Assembly (NCBI GenBank): GCA_017885385.1
Contig: JAFNGF010000356.1
Coordinates: forward strand, 14,260 to 20,224
DNA length: 5,965 bases
Source: Planctomycetota bacterium
Lineage (GTDB): Bacteria; Planctomycetota; Phycisphaerae; Sedimentisphaerales; Anaerobacaceae
Direction: 5' to 3'
Shown here: piece by piece, positions 5,929 through 5,965 of the stretch
Layout: each line of letters begins with the position of its first letter
How positions within the stretch are numbered: the stretch's first letter is position 1
The notes under the pieces: generated by a model
Database searches by the model: none
What the model was told of the DNA's origin: nothing
What the model saw: only the letters and a program-made list of their open reading frames with translations
Translations under genes and position numbers: made by a program

Positions 5929-5965
5929 CAATGGCTAAACGGGAGTGGCACGGCCATCTTGGCCG
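5929..5965. repeat. dispersed repeat: GGCTAAACG core plus CGGCCA/TGGCCG hairpin, cut by window end
   Basis: CAATGGCTAAACG (5929-5941) is identical to 3251-3263. It is followed by GGAGTGGCA and then a perfect 6-bp hairpin CGGCCA-TCT-TGGCCG (5951-5965). The preceding GTGGCA suggests the stem continues past the edge. Such repeats resemble, from memory, intergenic palindromes of planctomycete genomes. Confidence 0.6.

Overview
The window is part of a bacterial chromosome, and every gene I can support lies on the minus strand. In transcription order (high to low coordinates) it holds: a small lipoprotein with internal repeats (5881-5456), a secreted beta-lactamase-fold serine hydrolase (5452-4349), a polytopic membrane protein with a glutamic-protease-like motif (4254-3271), a large S9-family serine peptidase made as a lipoprotein (3100-1160), a conserved 161-residue soluble protein (1081-596), a decayed fragment of a second copy of the membrane-protein gene (about 468-286), and the 5' end of a tRNA gene cut by the window edge (26-1).

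The organism looks like a Gram-negative-type bacterium with lipoprotein and Sec export. Intergenic hairpins built on a GGCTAAACG / CGTTTAGCC core and a CGGCCA..TGGCCG hairpin resemble, from memory, dispersed palindromes of Planctomycetota (for example Phycisphaerae-like genomes). I offer that phylum as a moderate-confidence inference only; no marker gene here proves it.

The first two genes are 3 bp apart and probably translationally coupled. The other gaps are 94 bp (serine hydrolase to membrane protein), 170 bp (membrane protein to S9 peptidase) and 78 bp (S9 peptidase to the small protein). The second and third of these, and the region past the last gene, contain hairpins or palindromes, so several transcription units are possible. 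Four of the five intact products are exported or membrane-bound, so the region is best read as envelope and periplasmic hydrolysis functions rather than one defined pathway.

The most unusual structure is a 137-bp near-identical direct repeat (331-467 and 3301-3437). It carries the C-terminal coding segment of the membrane protein and flanks the S9 peptidase and the 161-residue gene. Hairpins of the GGCTAAACG type sit on the same side of both repeat copies, and one of them encodes the last residues and stop codon of the intact membrane protein. I did not find a clear new defence system, CRISPR array, transposase or phage module.
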